Source of the DNA: Cheilinus undulatus
Taxonomy: Eukaryota; Chordata; Actinopteri; Labriformes; Labridae
Assembly (NCBI RefSeq): GCF_018320785.1
Contig: NC_054878.1
Location: 42,073,023-42,137,022, forward strand
Length of the DNA stretch: 64,000 nt
Direction: 5' to 3'
Positions 37,131 through 48,742 of the stretch are shown here, one piece after another (the first letter of the stretch is position 1; each line of letters opens with the position of its first letter). The notes under the pieces are model-generated. The model was not told the origin of the DNA, did not search any database, and saw only the letters and a list, made by a program, of their open reading frames with translations. The translations under genes and the position numbers were made by a program.

Positions 37131-37887
37131 CAGTGGCTTGCAATTGTATTCATACCCTTTGAACTTTTCCCACATTTCTTCACGTTATAACCACAAATGT
37201 AGAAGTGTTTTATTGGGATTTTGTGTGGTAGATAAACACAAAGTGACACATAATTGTGAAGTGGAATGAAAATTATACATGGCTTTAAAAATTTTTTACA
37301 AATGAAAATCTGAAAGGTGTGGTGTGCAAAAGTATTCAGCCCCCTGGAGTCTAATACTTTGTAGAGCCACCTGTAGAGCCAAATAGCTCCAGCTCAGTCA
37401 GATTTGATGGATAGCTGTGAACAGCAATTTCAAGTCTGGCCACAGATTCTCACTGGGATTTAAGCCTGGACTCTGACTGGGCCATTCTAACACATGAATA
37501 TGCTTCAATCTAAACCATTCCATTGTAGCTCTGTGTGTATGTTTAGGGTCGTTGTCCTGCTGGAAGGTGAACATCCACCCCAGTCTCAAGTCTTTTGCTG
37601 ATTCTAACAGGTTTTCCTCTAAGATTGCCTTGTATTTGGCTCCATCCATTTTGCCATCAACTCTGACCAGCTTCCCTGTAGCAGCTGAAGAAAATCATCC
37701 CCACAGCATGATGCTGCCACCGCCATGTTTCACAGTGGGAATGGTGTGTTCAGGGTGATGTGCAGTGTTAGTTTTCCACCACACAAATTGCTTGTGTTTC
37801 TGCCAGAATGTTAAATTTTGGTCTCATTTGACCAAAGCATCTTCTTCCACATGTTTGGTGTGTCCCCCACATGGCTTTAGGCAAACC
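37131..37887 (-). mobile_element. Truncated Tc1-like transposon in U2, with divergent patch
   Basis: Same insertion as in U1 and U3. However, roughly 37143-37350 differs at many bases (for example gtgttttattgggattttgtgtggtagata) while the flanks are near-identical. Confidence 0.85.
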
Positions 37888-40669
37888 CAGAGCCAATGAG
37901 AGAGAGTTGTGTCATTAAGGGGTCTGGAAGCTAGAGGGTCACGTGGTTCATGTAGCAGCCGAATAGTTCCAAACAAAGCTTGGCGGGCCATTTAAATGAA
38001 CTGCTTAGCCGCGATTTCTGGTAACTGCTTACCAGTATTTTCCACTTTACATTCATACATAGATATAGATATATTCCAACGTGACACATATTCTATGCGC
38101 ATGTGTAGGAACATTATTATTGCGATAATGCTTTTAAAATTGCTGAAATTTCCTCTGGAAGGGAAGAATGTGGACAGTAGACTAGCTGGCTTTACTTAGG
38201 TTCTTGACTAGCACACATTGCTTGACACTGTAACGTTACCAAATTGCCTTGTTTATAACGTCAACGTTGGTGATTTTGAAAATTACTGACTTGTTTTGTT
38301 TGAACATTTCAGATGAAGAAAGAAGCAGCCTGTGTGATATTCCTGAGTGGGAAAACATGTTCAGATGTTTCAAGGACAATGTCTATGCTGTGACTTAGCT
38401 CTATTAACTTAAAGCATGTAGGAAACTCTGTCTTGTGAAGTATAAAATATCTAAGTGATCAATCTGTAGTCCATACAATATAGCTGTTGCAAGATACTCC
38501 AAGCTGCAATATGCTGTTATGGAGGGGGAAACATCAGAATCGTATCCATCTACTGTATGTATGTATATGAAAATATGAAAGTGACAGCTGGTGACTGAAA
38601 AAATTAGGGAGGACAGGAGGACAACCAACCATGGCGTGGTTATTTTATACTAGTTAACTACTTCTCCATACTTTCTAATATTTCACAAAAATTGAGCTGT
38701 AATACAATGGCTTACACGAGTCCTTCAAAACATTTTATTCAATCCTGTTGTTTCCAGATGAACCATACAGGCCTAATGCAAAAGAGTATTCATCAAAGAT
38801 GTGAGATGTAACAAGAGGCAGACCAGTGTTCAACACCTGTGTAGGCACCCAGTACGTCACAGTGGGAATTTACATGACACCCTCTGATTTAAAAAGGAAA
38901 AACAAAAACCATTAACATCTGGAATTATCAATAACAAAGCAAGTGTTCCACTCAATGTACATATTTGAAGACTATCTTTATAGCTGCTGTGAAGCCTCTT
39001 GTTGCATCCAGTCTTCCAAGAGCAAGAGAGAAGTAATGGCTGGCTGTCTTCTTTAGATCTTGCAAGGTCAGAAGAAGTCTAGTCAGTAAAATATCAACAG
39101 AAATCAAGCTTCAACAGTTTAATAGGGATTGGAAAAGCTGTATTTTGAACACTGTGTAGGTCCTCCAGGGCAATATCTCATATCTGAGAAATCTGGAGCA
39201 GTTTGCAAAAGAAGAGTGGTCCAAAATTCTAGTTGAGAGGTGTAAGAAGCTTGTTGATGGTTATAGGAAGACATTGGTTTTAGTTCAATCAGGAGAGACC
39301 AGTGACTGATTTGAAGATAACATTTTATTTTACATGTGAGATAATGAATAATATTTATTAACCTAGATGTGATATTGAATTATTGTCAGAGTCTCTTTGG
39401 CGCTTGAACTCCACAAGGACATAGCGTGATCGAAGGGTGTCTGCCCTGAGCGGCCGAAAGATCTAGCCCCCCGTGGAGTCCAGACACTGGTGGTGGTGGT
39501 GATGGCTGAAGAAGTCATCTTAGTCCATAGTTGATGGACCTGTAGACTTGGCAGTGATGGGGAGGTGGAGGGTCGCTCGGAACCACGCCATGAATGAACT
39601 GATGGAGGAGAAAGCCAGATTTAAAAGGGGCAGCAGAGATTTGATAGGCCAACAGTGAGGAAGTGGAGCAGTGCTATTGGATAGGTGTTATAGCGGCTAA
39701 GTCTAAACTTAAAGCCACTGAGGGCTATGTAGACGGACTAATTAACTGATTGACGCACTCACCATGGCACCGATCCTGAGCGTCTTGCGAAATAAGAATG
39801 TCCAATATTCTCCTTCTTTGACAGAAGGTTTATTTGTAATCCAACACTGGTCTTCAATGCTCTTCACATGCAAATCCAACAAATCCATAAACCATTCAAA
39901 GATTCACATTGATCACTCAGTGTTTCCCAGCATAGCGGTCAAAAAACTGTATGTGCTCCTCCGTCTAGCAACACCTGACACCTCAATGAAGGTTCCTACC
40001 TAAATGTGCTTTACCTTTACCCAACAATGACACTTTATGGATAGCTATGTACATAACATTTTATGGCCTCCTAGTATGGCTCCTACAGGTGTGCCCAGGT
40101 GATGTGAACAGCTGATTATGATGTGACAGAGAGCAGAAGGAGGGAGTGCATGAAATAGCGCAGGCATGAGCTACTAAACCCGCATGGAGAATATGGTCTT
40201 CCTGACTGAACTTACGCTATAAGCTTCAGTTATTTTTCCCAAGGGTGTGCAACCAAATATTAAGTTAAGGGTGCTAACAATTTTGCCTGGCCCATTTTTT
40301 GAGTTTTGTGTAAAATTATGTCAATTTTGGCTTTTTTCTGCTTTTTGTGTTGTTCCAATGCACATAAAGGAAATAAACATGTGTACACAAAAACATTTGT
40401 AATTGCAACAATTTCTGGGAGAAATGGTGCATTTTCTGGAAAAAATCTGTGGAAACCAATAATTTCCTCCATGACTGTTTAAAGGTCACAGATGGATTTG
40501 AAATCCTGTTTTCATTTTTCAGGTGTTTTCATTTTATGCTATTTATTTGGATTTATAATGTGTTTTGTGATTTTGTATGCCCACTTCTTTTTTATTCCCC
40601 GTTGGACTTCTAGGTCAAATAATGAAATCAAAAGCATTAAAGTGACTCAGACATGTTTTCTGTCTTCAG

Positions 40670-41763
40670 TGCCCGTGAAAAAGTTCTATGTCCACCTGTG
40701 GGGAAAGACCAATGGCGCTCATCTTTCCTGGGTATCGAAATTTGAAGGTATTGGCCAAGTTAAGGTGGACTCTGCTGAGGACAGTGACTACATCCTGCTG
40801 TTCTGTCCCATCGTATCCAGAGTTGGAGCAGACATCAGTGAGGCTCTGGAAAACTGGAAAACAGGTAGGCAATGAATCAGGGACAACTGAAAAACTAGAA
40901 ACCAAATTTTTGTTTAACCCTTTACCCACTGAGTTTAAAATAGACATATATGTATCATATAATAATATATAATATTTGGACATATTTTGTTATTATTATT
41001 GGTTTAAGTCTAAGAGCTTTGGTCCCTTTTTTCCCAGGAGTACTTGAACTTTTCAACCTCTGGTTAATGATTATTGCACATTATATGGAATTGTCAGCAG
41101 TTTAAAGAAGAAACAAACAAAACTGGTGTTTTGCTATGAATGCCCACGTCATATGGTTGCGAGTACCATAATGTGCCATATATGTGTGCATGCCCACAAT
41201 TCTCAGCTTTCCAAAACCATTGGAATTTTTCTGATCGGACAAACTCACACGGAGTTATGGTAATAATACTACGGACATATTAAATATAGCGTCGGCGCTA
41301 TGGCACTAGCTAGAGGGTTAACTGGAATCATATTGACTTAATAATTTGTACAGAAAAATGTAGAAAACAAATGATCTCCTCTTATTGTTTTTTCTGCTAT
41401 TTTTAAGTGAAGACATGTCTGTGTTTACAGCTGGTGACAAAGAAGTCATCCTTGTGGTGATGCATCACACCTTCAACAGAGATCATGTTGTGGCTGAGAG
41501 CAGGTGGCAGGTCAAAGACCCAAAGGTCCGCCTGGTTGTGGACACTCTGTTCTTCGAGGGACGTCCTCTGCAGTCTAACCGCAATGAAATCGCGTGGGAT
41601 GAAATCACAAAGTTTCTTGGTGTCCGTGGCCGTGCTGAGGTGAAACTGATTAGTCTGATTAATTCATTGCATGATGCACCAATATTGTACGTCTGTAACT
41701 GTTGTTGTTTTTTACTCTTTACTCAGTCCATTCAGGCCTCTAGCGGTGGCTTCATTGATTGCT
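40670..41763 (+). CDS. Module 3: intact domain exons without a terminal exon
   Basis: Exons 40670-40864, 41431-41639 and 41736-41763 are open and in phase, coding the second-type domain ([52 protein letters not shown]). There is no start exon of its own. The terminal exon that U1 and U2 carry is absent, because a 96-bp deletion took away its acceptor and all codons. The product must therefore use an exon further downstream, such as exon 2 of module 4. The phases allow this, since exon 4 ends and exon 2 begins with one base of a split codon. Exon 4 also has two in-frame acceptors (41727 or 41736). Whether it is transcribed is not known. Confidence 0.7.
40914..41321. mobile_element. piggyBac-like MITE in U3
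   Basis: Same element, site and TTAA flanks as in U1 and U2. Confidence 0.8.
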
Positions 41764-42138
41764 GTAAGTACAATATAACTTGAGACTTAACTCAGAGACT
41801 TTCACTCTGTTGTAAATGCTCATTCAGATGGTTTTATGTTAAACCTTTTATTTTTGTGGCCCTTCTTTCCATGAACATTGTGGAGTAAAATATCAATTTT
41901 TAAGGTCTTGTGCTCACTGAATTGCCAATAACCTCAGTTTCAGTGCACTTCTCAGCAGCATGTACGGTTGTTTAGTAAGAAAAACTGGCTCCTATCACCT
42001 CCACTCCCATCTGTAGTAACTGTTCAACCTGTTTTATATTCTTCTTCATGCTTTTTATTTGCTTTAAGGGTACAATATGTCCGTTTTTTCACTGAACTAT
42101 CTTCTCAAATATTCCACAGTCTATGTGACGTAAAGATA

Positions 42139-42896
42139 CAGTGGCTTGCAAAAGTATTCATACCCTTTGAACTTTTCCACATTTCTTCACGCTACAACCA
42201 CAAACGTAAATATATTTTATTGGGATTTCATGTGATAGATCAATAGAAAGTGGTGCATAATTGTGAAGTGGAAGGAAAACTATACATGGCTTTCACAGTT
42301 TTTACCAAATAAAAACCTGAAAAGTGTGGTGTGCAAAAGTGTTCAGCCCCCTTGAGTTAATACTTTGTAGAGCCACCTGTAGAGCCAAATAGCTCCAGCT
42401 CAGTCAGATTTGATGGATAGCGTCTGTGAACAGCAATTTCAAGTCTGGCCACAGATTCTCACTGGGATTTAAGCCTGGACTCTGACTGGGCCATTCTAAC
42501 ACATGAATATGCTTCAATCTAAACCATTCCATTGTAGCTCTGTGTGTATGTTTAGGGTCGTTGTCCTGCTGGAAGGTGAACATCCACCCCAGTCTCAAGT
42601 CTTTTGCTGATTCTAACAGGTTTTCCTCTAAGATTGCCTTGTATTTGGCTCCATCCATTTTGCCATCAACTCTGACCAGCTTCCCTGTAGCAGCTGAAGA
42701 AAATCATCCCCACAGCATGATGCTGCCACCGCCATGTTTCACAGTGGGAATGGTGTGTTCAGGGTGATGTGCAGTGTTAGTTTTCCACCACACAAATTGC
42801 TTGTGTTTCTGCCAGAATGTTAAATTTTGGTCTCATTTGACCAAAGCATCTTCTTCCACATGTTTGGTGTGTCCCCCACATGGCTTTAGGCAAACC
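42139..42896 (-). mobile_element. Truncated Tc1-like transposon in U3
   Basis: Same insertion and truncation as in U1. The transposase C-terminal half reads at 42404-42658 and just upstream. Confidence 0.88.
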
Positions 42897-45574
42897 CAGA
42901 GCCAATGAGAGAGAGTTGTGTCATTAAGGGGTCTGGAAGCTAGAGGGTCACGTGGTTCATGTAGCAGCCGAATAGTTCCAAACAAAGCTTGGCGGGCCAT
43001 TTAAATGAACTGCTTAGCCGCGATTTCTGGTAACTGCTTACCAGTATTTTCCACTTTACATTCATACATAGATATAGATATATTCCAACGTGACACATAT
43101 TCTATGCGCATGTGTAGGAACATTATTATTGCGATAATGCTTTTAAAATTGCTGAAATTTCCTCTGGAAGGGAAGAATGTGGACAGTAGACTAGCTGGCT
43201 TTACTTAGGTTCTTGACTAGCACACATTGCTTGACACTGTAACGTTACCAAATTGCCTTGTTTATAACGTCAACGTTGGTGATTTTGAAAATTACTGACT
43301 TGTTTTGTTTGCTCTATTAACTTAAAGCATGTAGGAAACTCTGTCTTGTGAAGTATAAAATATCTAAGTGATCAATCTGTAGTCCATACAATATAGCTGT
43401 TGCAAGATACTCCAAGCTGCAATATGCTGTTATGGAGGGAGAAAAATCAGAATTGTATCCATCTACTGTATGTATGTATATAAAAATATGAAAGTGACAG
43501 CTGGTGACTGAAAAAATTAGGGAGGACAGGAGGGCAACCAACCCATGGCGCGGTTATTTTATACTAGTTAACTACTTCTCCATACTTTCTAATATTTCAC
43601 AAAAATTGAGCTGTAATACAATGGCTTACACGAGTCCTTCAAAACATTTTATTCAATCCTGTTGTTTCCAGATGAACCATACAGGCCTAATGCAAAAGAG
43701 TATTCATCAAAGATGTGAGATGTAACAAGAAGCAGACCAGTGTTCAACACCTGTGTAGGCACCCAGTACGTCACAGTGGGAATTTACATGACACCCTCTG
43801 ATTTAAAAAGGAAAAACAAAAACCATTAACATCTGGAATTATCAATAACAAAGCAAGTGTTCCACTCAATGTACATATTTGAAGACTATCTTTATAGCTG
43901 CTGTGAAGCCTCTTGTTGCATCCAGTCTTCCAAGAGCAAGAGAGAAGTAATGGCTGGCTGTCTTCTTTAGATCTTGCAAAGTCAGAAGAAGTCTAGTCAG
44001 TAAAATATCAACAGAAATCAAGCTTCAACAGTTTAATAGGGATTGGAAAAAGCTGTATTTTGAACACTGTGTAGGTCCTCCAGGGCAATATCTCATATCT
44101 GAGAAATCTGGAGCAGTTTGCAAAAGAAGAGTGGTCCAAAATTCTAGTTGAGAGGTGTAAGAAGCTTGTTGATGGTTATAGGAAGACATTGGTTTTAGTT
44201 CAATCAGGAGAGACCAGTGACTGATTTGAAGATACCATTTTATTTTACATGTGAGATAATGAATAATATTTATTAACCTAGATGTGATATTGAATTATTG
44301 TCAGAGTCTCTTTGGCGCTTGAACTCCACAAGGACATAGCGTGATCGAAGGGTGTCTGCCCTGAGCGGCCGAAAGATCTAGCCCCCCGTGGAGTCCAGAC
44401 ACTGGTGGTGGTGGTGATGGCTGAAGAAGTCATCTTAGTCCATAGTTGATGGACTTGTAGACTTGGCAGTGATGGGGAGGTGGAGGGTCGCTCGGAACCA
44501 CGCCATGAATGAACTGATGGAGGAGAAAGCCAGATTTAAAAGGGGCAGCAGAGATTTGATAGGCCAACAGTGAGGAAGTGGAGCAGTGCTATTGGATAGG
44601 TGTTATAGCGACTAAGTCTAAACTTAAAGCCACTGAGGGCTACATAGACTAATTAACTGATTGATGCGCTCACCATGGCACCGATCCTGAGTGTCTTGCG
44701 AAATAAGAATGTCCAATATTCTCCTTCTTTGACAGGAGATTTATTTGTGATCCAACACTGGTCTTCAATGCTCTTCACATGCAAGACTCCAACAAATCCA
44801 TAAACCATTGAAAGATTCACATTGATCACTCAGTGTTTTCCGGCATAGCGGTCAAAAAACTGTATGTGCTCCTCCGTCTAGCAATACCTGACAACTCAAT
44901 GAAGGTTCCTACCTAAATGTGCTTTACCTTTACCCAACAGTGACACCTTATGGATAGCTATATACATAACATTTTATGGCCTCCTTGTATGGCTCCTACA
45001 GGTGTGCCCAGGTGATGTAAACAGCTGATAATGATGTGACAGAGAGCAGAAGGAGGGAGTGCATGAAATAGCGCAGGCATGAGCTACTAAACCCGCATGG
45101 AGAATATGGTCTTCCTGACTGAACTTACGCTATAAGCTTCAATTATTTTTTCGAAGGGTGTGCAACCAAATATTAAGTTAAGGGTGCTAACAATTTTGCC
45201 TGGCCCATTTTTTGAGTTTTGTGTAAAATTATGTCAATTTTGGCTTTTTTCTGCTTTTTGTGTTGTTCCAATGCACATAAAGGAAATAAACATGTGTACA
45301 CCAAAAACATTTGTAATTGCAACAATTTCTGGGAGAAATGGTGCATTTTCTGGAAAAAATCAGCGGAAACCAATATTTTCCTCCATGACTGTTTAAAGGT
45401 CACAGATGGATTTGAAATCCTGTTTTAATTTTTCAGGTGTTTTCATTTTATGCTATTTATTTGGATTTATAATGTGTATTGTGATTTTGTATGCCCACTT
45501 CTTTTTTATTCCCAGTTGGAATAATAATGAAATCAAAAGCATTAAAGTGACTCAGACATGTTTTCTGTCTTCAG

Positions 45575-46665
45575 TGCCCGTGAAAAAGTTCTATGTCCAC
45601 CTGTGGGGAAAGACCAATGGCGCTCATCTTTCCTGGGTATCGAAATTTGAAGGTATTGGCCAAGTTAAGGTGGAGTCTCTTGAGGACAGTGACTACATCC
45701 TGCTGTTCTGTCCCATCGTATCCAGAGTTGGAGCAGACATCAGTGAGGCTCTGGAAAACCTTCCAGGTAGGCGATGAATCAGGGACAACTGAAAAACTAG
45801 AAACCAAATTTTTGTTTAACCCTTTACCTACTGAGTTTAAAATAGACATATATGTATAATAAAATAATATATAATATTTGGACATATTTTGTTATTATGG
45901 GTTTAAGTCTAAGAGCTTTGGTCCCTTTTTTCCCAGGAGTACTTGAACTTTTCAACCTCTGGTTAATGATTATTGCACATTATATGGAATTGTCAGCAGT
46001 TTAAAGAAGAAACAAACAAAACTGGTGTTTTGCTATGAATGCCCACGTCATATGGTTGCGAGTACCATAATGTGCCATATATGTGCACATGCCCACAATT
46101 CTCAGCTTTCCTAAACCATTGGAATTTTTCTGATCGGACAAACTCACACGGAGTTATGGTAATAATACTACAGACATATTAAATATAGCGTCGGCGCTAT
46201 GGCACTAGCTAAAGGGTTAACTGGAATCATATTGACTTAATAATTTGTACACAGAAATGTAGAAAACAAATGATCTCCTCTTATTGTTTTTTCTGATATT
46301 TTTAAGTGAAGACATGTCTGTGTTTACAGCTGGTGACAAAGAAGTCATCCTTGTGGTGATGCATCACACCTTTGACAATGATCATATTGTGGCTGACAGC
46401 AGGAGGCAGGTCAACAACACAAATGTCCGCCTGGTTGTGGACACTCTGTTCTTCGAGGGATGTCCTCTGCAGTCTGACCTCAATGAAATCGCATGGGATG
46501 AAATCAAGAAGTTTCTTGGTGTCTGTGCTGAGGTAAAACTAGATGTATCAGTCTGATTAATTCGATGCATAATGCACCAATATTGTACATCTGTACCTGT
46601 TGTTGTTGTTTTTTTTACTTTTCCTCTGTTCATTCAGGTCCCCAGCCGTGGCTTCAGTGATTACT
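45575..46665 (+). CDS. Module 4: intact chimeric domain exons, no terminal exon
   Basis: Exons 45575-45766, 46330-46532 and 46638-46665 are open and in phase. Exon 2 is of the U2/U3 type ([32 protein letters not shown]). Exons 3-4 are of the module 5/6 type (HTFDNDHIVADSRRQVNNTN, two codons shorter at the end, then VPSRGFSDY). The switch point lies between the MITE end (46220) and exon 3. Exon 4 here has only the second of the two acceptors. There is no own start exon, and no terminal exon is seen before module 5. It would have to be spliced onward to be translated to a proper end. Confidence 0.7.
45816..46220. mobile_element. piggyBac-like MITE in U4
   Basis: Same element and TTAA flanks as in U1-U3. 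Its presence dates the U4 exon-2 side to after the insertion. Confidence 0.8.
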
Positions 46666-46869
46666 GTAAGTATAACAGTTAACTTCAGATTTAACTCAGA
46701 GACTTTCAGTCTGTTTAAAATGCTCATTCAGATGGTTTTATATTAAACATTTTATTTTTGTGACCCTTCTTTCCATGATCATTGTGAAGTAAACAATCAG
46801 TCTTTAAGGTCTTGTGTTCACTGAATCACCAATAACCTCAGTTTCAGTGCACTTCTCAGCAGCATGTAT

Positions 46870-47540
46870 GGTTTTTATCTTGAAATTGCAACTTTCTGTT
46901 TCATAATTGTGACCAAGTATCTCATATAACAGTATCTCATTTTATCTTACTGTCACATAATTATGACGGTTTATCTCTTAATTCTAACTTATCATTTTCT
47001 TATTTCAATTAACTCATAATGTAGTCTTTTTAAACACATACTTTTGACTTAGTATCACATTATTATGACTTACTGTCTCATATTTTACTTTATTCCATAA
47101 TTTCCAAAGTATATATCTCAGTCTTGACTACCCATCTAATATTTTTGACTTTTTAATCTTAAAATTTCAGCTTTTGATCCTGTTATGACTTATCTTGCCT
47201 TGTTATTGGCTTGAAGTCTTTTTTGTAGGTCTGATGATGACCCATATGCAGACACAGAATCATAAGCATGTGTTGAATGGTGTGGGAGCTGAATGTTTTA
47301 AGTTGTTTAAGAGAAAAAAATCTAAATTCAGAGGAGGAAATTTTCTATTGGCAGAGGGGGGCACTGCGTCAGAGTTATGATGCTGATGCATGAATGAACA
47401 GCTGTGGCCAGGTTATGAGAATGGACACAGGCCCTAAATCCTCCTAAAGAATGTGGTGGCAGAGGCATGTTGATGCTTTCCTATAAAGGTCACTGATGAT
47501 TATGAAATCCTGTTTAATTTGTCAGGTGTTTTCATTTTAT
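46870..47540. other. 5' flank of module 5, shared with modules 1 and 6
   Basis: Low-complexity TATCTCAAAATT field, then a spacer (tgatgatgacccatatgcag, aatgtggtggcagaggcatg) also found before modules 1 (30220-30480) and 6 (57270-57540). No promoter or start exon is visible. Confidence 0.6.
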
Positions 47541-47672
47541 GCTATTTATCTGGATTTATAATGTGTATTGTGATTTTGTATGCCCACTTCTTTTTTATTC
47601 CCAGTGGGACTTCCAGATAAAATAATGAAATCAAAAGCATTAAAGTGACTCAGACATGTTTTCTGTCTTCAG

Positions 47673-48367
47673 TGTCCTGGAGAAAGTTCTGTGTCCAGCT
47701 GTCAGGAAGGACCAATGACGCTCATCTTCCCTGGGTATCAAGATTTGAAGGTATTGGCCAAGTTAAGGTGGACTCTGCTGAGGACAGTGACTACATCCTG
47801 CTGTTCTGTCCCATCACATCCAGAGTTGGAACAGACATCAGTGTCGCTCTGGAAAACCTTCCAGGTAGGCAATGGATCAGGGACAACTGAAAAACTAAAA
47901 ATCAAATATTTGTTTGATTGAAATCATATTCAAATAATAATTTGGAACACTGTATATATACTAGAAAACAAATGATCTCCTTTTATTGTTTTTTCCTGAT
48001 ATTTTTAAGTGAAGACATGTCTGTGTTTACAGCTGGTGACAAGGAAGTCATCCTTGTGGTGATGCATCACACCTTCAACAAAGATCATATTGTGGCTGAC
48101 AGCAGGAGGCAGGTCAACAACACAAATGTCCGCCTGGTTGTGGACACTCTGTTCTTTGAGGGACGTCCCCTGGAGTGTAACCTCAATGAAATCGCATGGG
48201 AACATATCAAGAAGTTTCTTGGTGTCTGTGCTGAGGTAAAACTAGATGTATCAGTCTGATTAATTCAATGCATAATGCACCAGTATTGTACATCTGTAAC
48301 TGTTGTTGTTTTTTTTGTACTTTTCCTCTGTTCATTTAGGTCCCCAGTCGTGGCTTCAGTGATTACT
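47673..48367 (+). CDS. Module 5: intact domain exons, no terminal exon
   Basis: Exons 47673-47864, 48033-48235 and 48340-48367 are open and in phase and code [41 protein letters not shown] and [20 protein letters not shown]. It lacks the piggyBac-like MITE, so introns are short (168 and 104 nt). It keeps the older, uninserted arrangement. The next possible terminal exon is that of gene C at 59312, beyond gene C's own promoter and module. A transcript could run module 5 to module 6 in frame. Otherwise this is an orphan cassette. The exon 4 acceptor is ttcatttag. Confidence 0.7.
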
Positions 48368-48742
48368 GTAAGTATAACAGTTAACTTCAGATTTAACTCA
48401 GAGACTTTCAGTCTGTTTAAAATGCTCATTCAGATGGTTTTATGTTATACATTTTATTTTTGTGGCCCTTCTTTCCATGAACTTTGTAAAGTAAACAATC
48501 AGTCTTTAAGGCCTTGTGTTCACTGAATCACCCATAACCTCAGTTTCAGTGCACTTCTCAGCAGCATGTACGGTTGCTTGGTAAGAAACTGGCTCACATC
48601 ACCTCCACCTCCCTCTGCAGTAACTGTTAATTCTGTTTTATATTCTCCTTCAGGCTTTTTATTTGCGTTAAGGGTACAATATGTCAGTTTCTTCACTAAA
48701 GTATCTACTTAAATATTTCACAACCTATATTTTGTAAAGATA

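Larger units (their letters stand above)
35669..38398 (+). pseudogene. Module 2: frameshifted copy of the family domain with soluble tail exon
   Basis: Exons are 35669-35863, 36430-36633, 36731-36759 and 38313-38398, with splice sites preserved. Exon 2 is intact and of the second type (PVKKFYVHLWGKTNGAHLSW, with ENWKT at the end). In exon 3 one G is lost in TTCGAGGGA, so the frame leaves VDTLFFE for unrelated residues and meets TGA at 36630-36632. A further 4-bp loss near the exon end and a 1-bp gain in exon 4 do not restore it. The tail exon is identical in reading to U1. No start exon or promoter precedes it. It is a broken module that could only be skipped or used as a truncating cassette. 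Confidence 0.85.
35480..40480 (+). repeat. Tandem unit U2 (~5.0 kb)
   Basis: Second copy of the 5-kb unit. It differs from U1 and U3 by coding indels and by a divergent patch inside its Tc1 fragment (about 37143-37350). Confidence 0.92.
40481..45394 (+). repeat. Tandem unit U3 (~4.9 kb)
   Basis: Third copy of the unit. It is shorter by 96 bp because the terminal exon is deleted at 43311/43312. Confidence 0.92.
45395..46870 (+). repeat. Partial tandem unit U4
   Basis: It resembles U2 and U3 through exon 2 and the MITE. From exon 3 onward it resembles modules 5 and 6, and then changes into the 5' flank of module 5. Confidence 0.85.
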
